Assembly (NCBI GenBank): GCA_037176905.1
Contig: JBBBWG010005880.1
Span: forward strand, 1 to 25,485
Direction: 5' to 3'
Source: Azolla pinnata
Lineage: Eukaryota; Streptophyta; Polypodiopsida; Salviniales; Salviniaceae
Length of the DNA stretch: 25,485 bases
Part shown: in pieces, positions 21,701 to 25,485 of the stretch
Layout of the letters: every line of letters begins with the position of its first letter
Position numbering within the stretch: position 1 is the first letter of the stretch
Made by a program: the position numbers and the translations under genes
Notes under the pieces: model-generated
The model's input: the letters and a program-made list of their open reading frames with translations, nothing else
Database searches by the model: none
What the model was told of the DNA's origin: nothing

Positions 21701-21827
21701 CTACAACCCATACAAAGCATAATACAAAAAACAGAGAAGCAAAGGAAAGCCGGGCGTTTTTAATTACCTTGACCATGCCAGATCCGTTGTCGCAGACAAC
21801 GGCTTGAACTTCGCTAGGATCAGCCAT
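18771..21827 (-). CDS. ACT: Actin, 377 residues, divergent plant isoform
   Basis: Coding exons on the minus strand, in order: 21827-21768, 20711-20318, 19597-18984 and 18836-18771. The split points (after codon 20, within codon 152, and after codon 356) are the three classical plant actin introns. The protein has exactly 377 residues, starts [17 protein letters not shown] and ends [10 protein letters not shown]. Nucleotide-binding blocks [18 protein letters not shown] (13-30), DSGDGVSH (156-163) and GGSTMFPG are present. Actin polymerises into cytosolic microfilaments using ATP. Compared with the usual plant consensus it carries uncommon changes, for example Tyr42 in GRPRYTG, where His is normal, and Ala260 in RFRCAEV, where Pro is normal. 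There is no frameshift or stop, so it looks functional but is probably a divergent paralogue. Intron 2 holds decayed copies of the exon 3 start. The consensus comparison is from general knowledge of actins. Confidence 0.97.
19805..20270 (-). pseudogene. Two decayed copies of the actin exon 3 start within intron 2
   Basis: Copy B (19805-19852) still reads [15 protein letters not shown] on the minus strand, like exon 3, but its 3' splice AG is lost. Copy C (20028-20080) is more diverged but keeps a TAG acceptor and the pattern [12 protein letters not shown]. The intron sequence that precedes exon 3 is copied with them: a block with CGAGGTCAAACTAGAGATG near 19754 has relatives near 19990 and 20230. 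These are partial tandem duplications of the intron/exon boundary, not separate genes. Confidence 0.85.
20712..21767 (-). other. Actin intron 1 with internal duplications
   Basis: The intron is 1,056 bases long and lies after codon 20. It contains (CAT/CGT)n tracts near 20755-20790, recurring ACACCATGCCA(T/C)CATCC phrases at about 20829, 21151 and 21234, and a two-copy tandem duplication of about 113 bp. No gene is supported in it. Confidence 0.85.
21267..21490. repeat. 113-bp tandem duplication in actin intron 1
   Basis: AAAGGTAGCATCAACATTGT at 21267 recurs at 21380 in similar form. Both copies contain CAGGATAGATCCTGCCT and GGACCCAT.TAGTGCATC. Confidence 0.9.
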
Positions 21828-21829
21828 GG

Positions 21830-21911
21830 CTGCTCAAATGCAAACGGAAGAAGGTATTGAGAAAACGGCGGAAACAAAGCAGAGGGGAGCACTGATCCGG
21901 ATCGGTCTTAC
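21830..21911 (-). other. Predicted leader intron of the actin gene
   Basis: On the minus strand a consensus donor (AG, then GTAAGA at 21911) is followed 82 bases later by an acceptor (TTTGAGCAG ending at 21830). The acceptor lies two bases before the start codon. A 5' leader intron immediately upstream of the ATG is a known feature of plant actin genes. The precise boundaries are inferred. Confidence 0.65.
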
Positions 21912-22300
21912 CTATGAATCTGAGGACGAGTCAAAGGGGGGGGAGGGAGGGGGGCGGTCGAAGGAGGTTGGGAGGGAACGGTGGGGAAGAAGATGGCTGC
22001 AAGAACAGCTTCTTCTCCTCCTGCTTGCACGGTCGAAGGAGAGGATCTTCTGGTGAAGAAGAAGGAGAGGAAGAAGAAGGAAGACATGGCGAGAGCTGAG
22101 GACCCACGACGACGCGGAGATACAGTTGGCAAATGGAGAGGGGGAAGAATCTGTCGACGCAACACGCACGCACGACACGCACGCAGAGACAGAGCGACTC
22201 GGTCTCGTTCGCGAGCAAGAAAGACCAGAGCGAAACCCTAAAAACCTTTCAAAGGCTTCACTGAGAAATGGCACGGAAAATCTTCTTCAGATTCCTCTCG
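21912..22300 (-). promoter_or_regulatory. Likely 5' leader / proximal promoter of the actin gene
   Basis: The minus strand is pyrimidine-rich (TTCTTCTTC, CCTCCC), typical of plant housekeeping leaders, and starts near GGGTTTCGCTCTGGTC. No clear TATA box was located. A minus-strand ATG at 22087-22085 opens an upstream frame (see findings). Confidence 0.45.
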
Positions 22301-22347
22301 GGATCTGACCTAATCTGCTCTGATCTGCTCTGATCTGATCGATCATA

Positions 22348-22710
22348 GATCCTCTGCAATTCTGATGGGCATCGAATCGAATCGAATCGGATCGGATCGA
22401 ATGCGTTTTGTGCTGCGCTCGATCGATCGCGGATCCCTTTGTAAAATTCCCGCTGAGATTCGAACTGGATCGAATCGAATCGAATCGAATCGGATCGTGT
22501 TTGTGTTGCGGCTGAGATCGAGCGCAGATCCTTTCTAATTCTGCTCCGACATCGATATCGATATCGATATCGATATCGAATCGGATGTGTTTCTACTACG
22601 GCTGATCGATCACGGATCCTCTATATGTAGGTAGTCTGTTGGCATCAAATCGAATCGAATCGGACGTGTTTCCATTACAATCGATCGATAATCGGGTGAA
22701 ATATACGACG
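22348..22710. repeat. 84-95 bp minisatellite with (ATCGA)n core upstream of actin
   Basis: GATCC(T/C) anchors at 22348, 22432, 22527 and 22615 mark four units. Each contains an ATCGA/TCGAA run, a GTGTTT(G/C)TG-like word and GGCTGA.ATCGA. The third unit has an (ATCGAT)n run at about 22552-22578. The array lies about 500-900 bp upstream of the actin ATG, so in or just beyond its promoter. Confidence 0.88.
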
Positions 22711-22788
22711 AACCCATCTATCGATGCATTCCGTCTTTCATTCGATCCGTCTCTCTTCATTCTACAGACGAACCCATCTATCGATGCA
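22707..22788. repeat. 22-bp direct repeat, 60 bp apart
   Basis: GACGAACCCATCTATCGATG followed by CA occurs identically at 22707-22728 and 22767-22788. It lies just left of the LINE relic, but both copies are on the same side of it, so they are not its target-site duplication. Confidence 0.85.
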
Positions 22789-22823
22789 ACCACAGCTTGA
22801 ATAACGACCGTTATGTGCATTGG

Positions 22824-25485
22824 CTACAGAAGGCCATACAATAGTGTCTGTTTGTAACCACTATGAGCGTGCATAACAGCAGTTTTTGTTGGGCTTGTCA
22901 TACTGACTAAGTTGGCTAGAGCGTGGAAAGGAACATTAGCAAACAAGTCGAGAGGAGAAAGAGATAGAACCAACCTGTTTTTTTTCCAAACTTGAGATAC
23001 TACATTAGTTAAAAACACAGTCTCTTTTGGCGGTTCCTCTTTCTGCAAAAGCACTTTGGAACATCTAGCCTTCTTTAGACATTGCATCGTGAGACCACTT
23101 ATGAGCTCTCGTTGACTTGCAAATGCCTTTGTTTTACTAAAATTATAATTATCACGAGTTCCTGCCGCAATCCGACCATTTTCTATCCTCCAAACTACAA
23201 AAGCCTCCACCTATTCATATGCCCAAGTCACCTGATGAGCCAATGTCCACACAACCGAGCCCCACGTTAGGTATACATTCATGGTAATAAGCGATAAAAT
23301 CCGGATGACTCTAAACCAGATTCGCAAAGCCTTGGGGCATGTCCGCAATTTAGGCAAACTGTAGGCCAGCCCATCTTGTTGATCCACTCTCCCATTGTCA
23401 CAACTCAATGTAAAATAAATCATTGGAAATTTGTGATTTTTCTAGCCTGTTTCCTCTACCAAAAGCAATTCCATAATGTGGCCAAAAATTCATTAGAGAT
23501 TTGTTGCCTTGCCAAAATTGCAAAGCTAAAGGATCTTTTGGTTTCTACTTATTCAGAAGGCTTCTACCCATCTTTGTGGACTATTGAAAAAGTTGACGAG
23601 ACTTACTTGTGTCTGGTTCCTTCCACAACACCTCTAATGGGTCTCGTATTAGATAAAGTTAGGGGACACTCACCTAGTACCCAAATTCGGTTGTCTCATA
23701 AATTTATGGTGGGATTTTGATCAAGTTGCCAATCCTTTTGGTCATATGCAGCCACTCTAACTTGTTCCCATAATCAATGCTTGTCTCATCTTTTCCTCTT
23801 CATCTCTTGGTGGGTTTAGATGTAATCCTTGCTTTACCTCATCCCATGCTTTGAAAAGTCTATGGGTAAACTTGTCCTCCCATGAATTTGACAGCATAGT
23901 GTGGCAATATCTTAGTTCAACCTTCCAAGGAACCTCGTGCTTTGAATGATAAGCTGTAACTCTTGACAACAGAGTCTTTCCAATGTACCTCTCCTAGTAA
24001 AAAAACATCTAACAATAAATTTGTAAAGTAAATTTTGCTTTGCTGAAGTGGGTTGATTAAACCTAGGCCAACTTTGCTTCAAGGCAGTGTAATAGTCTGC
24101 AAGGTCACTTTAGCCTTGGATACATGTTCTGAATTACTAGACTATAATAAATTATAGACCAATCGTTGGATTTGATTGATATACGATCTAGAAAATATCC
24201 AACAAGAAGCCACATACCAAATGGATGATAGTAACATGTACCTCAATATCACCACTCTGCCTGCCAAGGATAACCAGCCTGTATTCTAATGCAACAACTT
24301 TTTTCTCACGGACAACAACAGTGGAGCAAGTTGTCTCAAGTGTGAGGTCAATTCCTACCCAGCAGCCAAGGTATCTTGTGCACTCACCCCCAGGAATCTA
24401 TCGAAATTCTGGTGAAGGATACCAAGGTGGACAAACCTTCTCACTTACCTAGAATGTCACAGGGTTGTGCCAATTTATAAGGACGCCTGAGCCGTTACAA
24501 AACACATTAGGTGCCCTTCTAGCCTTCTTTAAGTTTTCTAGAGATCCTTGTAGATATAAACCGGTGTCGTCTGCAAATTCAACATCTAAAAATTCTTTGT
24601 TGCCCTCCAAAAACCTAATTTTTTGTATCTGGACCTCATCCGAATTTAGAAACATATAAAGGGCCTAAAAAAAGGATAGAAAAAGAAGGGGGGCTAGGGG
24701 GCACTCCTGATTAACTAATCTAAAGAGATGGACGTATGGAGTCCATTTATCTCTTGCAATAAAAACTTTGATTCAAGCATTACTAAACAAAGCTATGATA
24801 CCTTTAATCCACCCAATAGCAAATACAATCTCAATGAGCACACCCTTGAGAAAATCTCAGCTTACTCTAACATACACTTTTTCAAAATCTAGGAGTAAGA
24901 TGGCTAGATCGTCACCTCTCTTTTTGGCTACAACGGTGGATTCCCAAAATATAAACAAATTGTCAAAAATTTTACGCTCCTTAATAAAGTTTGTCTGAGA
25001 CCCATGGATTACATTATTGAGAGGAGGTTGTACCCTTCAGGCTAACTTTTTTGCATAAATTTTATAGATCGTGTTCATAACTGTAATTGATTGCCACTTG
25101 CGAATATCATCAAAAAGACCTCCTCCCTTTAGAATTAAGAAAATAATACCATCGTAAATTTCCTAAGGTATATGACCAAGATCATATATATTTTAAAAGG
25201 CATTTATAATGTCATCACCCATAATATTCCAATAGAATTAAAAAAAATATTATTTAATACCGTCTTCATATGACAATTATTGTTTGACACTTTAACCAAT
25301 GTAGTTGAGACATCCTCCTTTTAAATAGGGTGAGTAAGTTAAGCATTAAATTGAGCATTTACTATTTTTTTTATGCTGTCCAACCATTTAAAGATATTAT
25401 ATAGTAAAGAAGCAATAAGAGATATGTCACATGAAGATTAACAAGACCTTATGCTCTATCATCTTGATATGAGAATATATTTATA
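22824..25485 (-). mobile_element. Decayed LINE (non-LTR retrotransposon) relic, 5' part off the right edge
   Basis: Reading right to left on the minus strand, pieces in several frames follow the order of a plant LINE ORF2. They are LTHPI.KEDVSTTL and YWNIMGDDIINAF before the palm, DIRKWQSITVMNTIYKI, HGSQTNFIKERKIFDN, the LLLDFEKVY motif A, CPLAPLLFL, the FADDT catalytic motif (24563-24577), YLGCWVGIDL, LSLAGRVVI with INQIQRLV, and KVGLGLINP. A C-terminal region includes PWKVELRY and ends in a frame closing at 22824. Many in-frame stops and frame changes show the copy is dead. No endonuclease domain, poly(A) tail or target duplication was identified; the 5' end is beyond the window. Assignment to LINEs rests on the order of motifs; the C-terminal 1.1 kb is assigned by continuity and weaker likeness. 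Confidence 0.87.
24449..25200 (-). pseudogene. Reverse transcriptase core of the LINE, inactivated
   Basis: This is the best-preserved part. GIIFLILKGGGL, the DFEKVY motif A, and VEFADDTGLYLQG with SGVLINW follow the spacing of the RT fingers-palm domain. Stops interrupt it: one lies in RVS*DF (TGA at 24857-24859), and others follow KKLA and SNA. It cannot produce an intact enzyme. Confidence 0.88.

Overview
The window is nuclear DNA of a land plant. The evidence is four spliced genes of plant-type families with GT-AG introns, an actin gene with the plant exon layout including a leader intron next to the ATG, a plant heparanase-like GH79 gene, a CCCTAAA-type telomere motif inside an intron, and a plant-type LINE. 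The species cannot be fixed from sequence alone. The abundance of minisatellites built on GATCGATC and the style of the LINE would fit a non-seed plant, but that is only a hint.

Layout. 1-3295 has no recognised gene: a G/C homopolymer edge, AT-rich low-complexity DNA, two short tandem duplications, a triplet of tRNA T-arm-like motifs and (GAA)n tracts running into the first gene. 3296-5713 (+) is a four-exon RBM7-type RRM protein. 5714-7433 is a plain intergenic stretch. 7434-10007 (-) is a seven-exon METTL2/6/8-type (Trm140-like) tRNA m3C methyltransferase. 10008-13327 is rich in tandem repeats: a nested 46-bp minisatellite, then a long CCATCA/AATTCC/CTT array. 13328-17713 (+) is a nine-exon secreted GH79 heparanase-like beta-glucuronidase whose introns carry several unrelated minisatellites. 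17714-18770 is intergenic with one small tandem duplication. 18771-21827 (-) is a complete 377-residue actin with a leader intron upstream. 22340-22790 is an ATCGA-rich minisatellite in the actin upstream region. 22824-25485 (-) is a decayed LINE reverse-transcriptase relic that runs off the right edge.

The four genes form two convergent pairs (RBM7-like with methyltransferase, GH79 with actin). They belong to different processes: nuclear RNA surveillance, tRNA modification, cell-wall or extracellular glycan hydrolysis, and cytoskeleton. I see no functional cluster and no convincing new multi-gene system. The most interesting points are structural: decayed tandem copies of the intron 2/exon 3 junction inside the actin gene, a predicted upstream ORF that overlaps the actin start codon after splicing, repeat-encoded stretches in the GH79 protein, weak 3' splice sites in that gene, and tryptophan-to-stop decay in the LINE.
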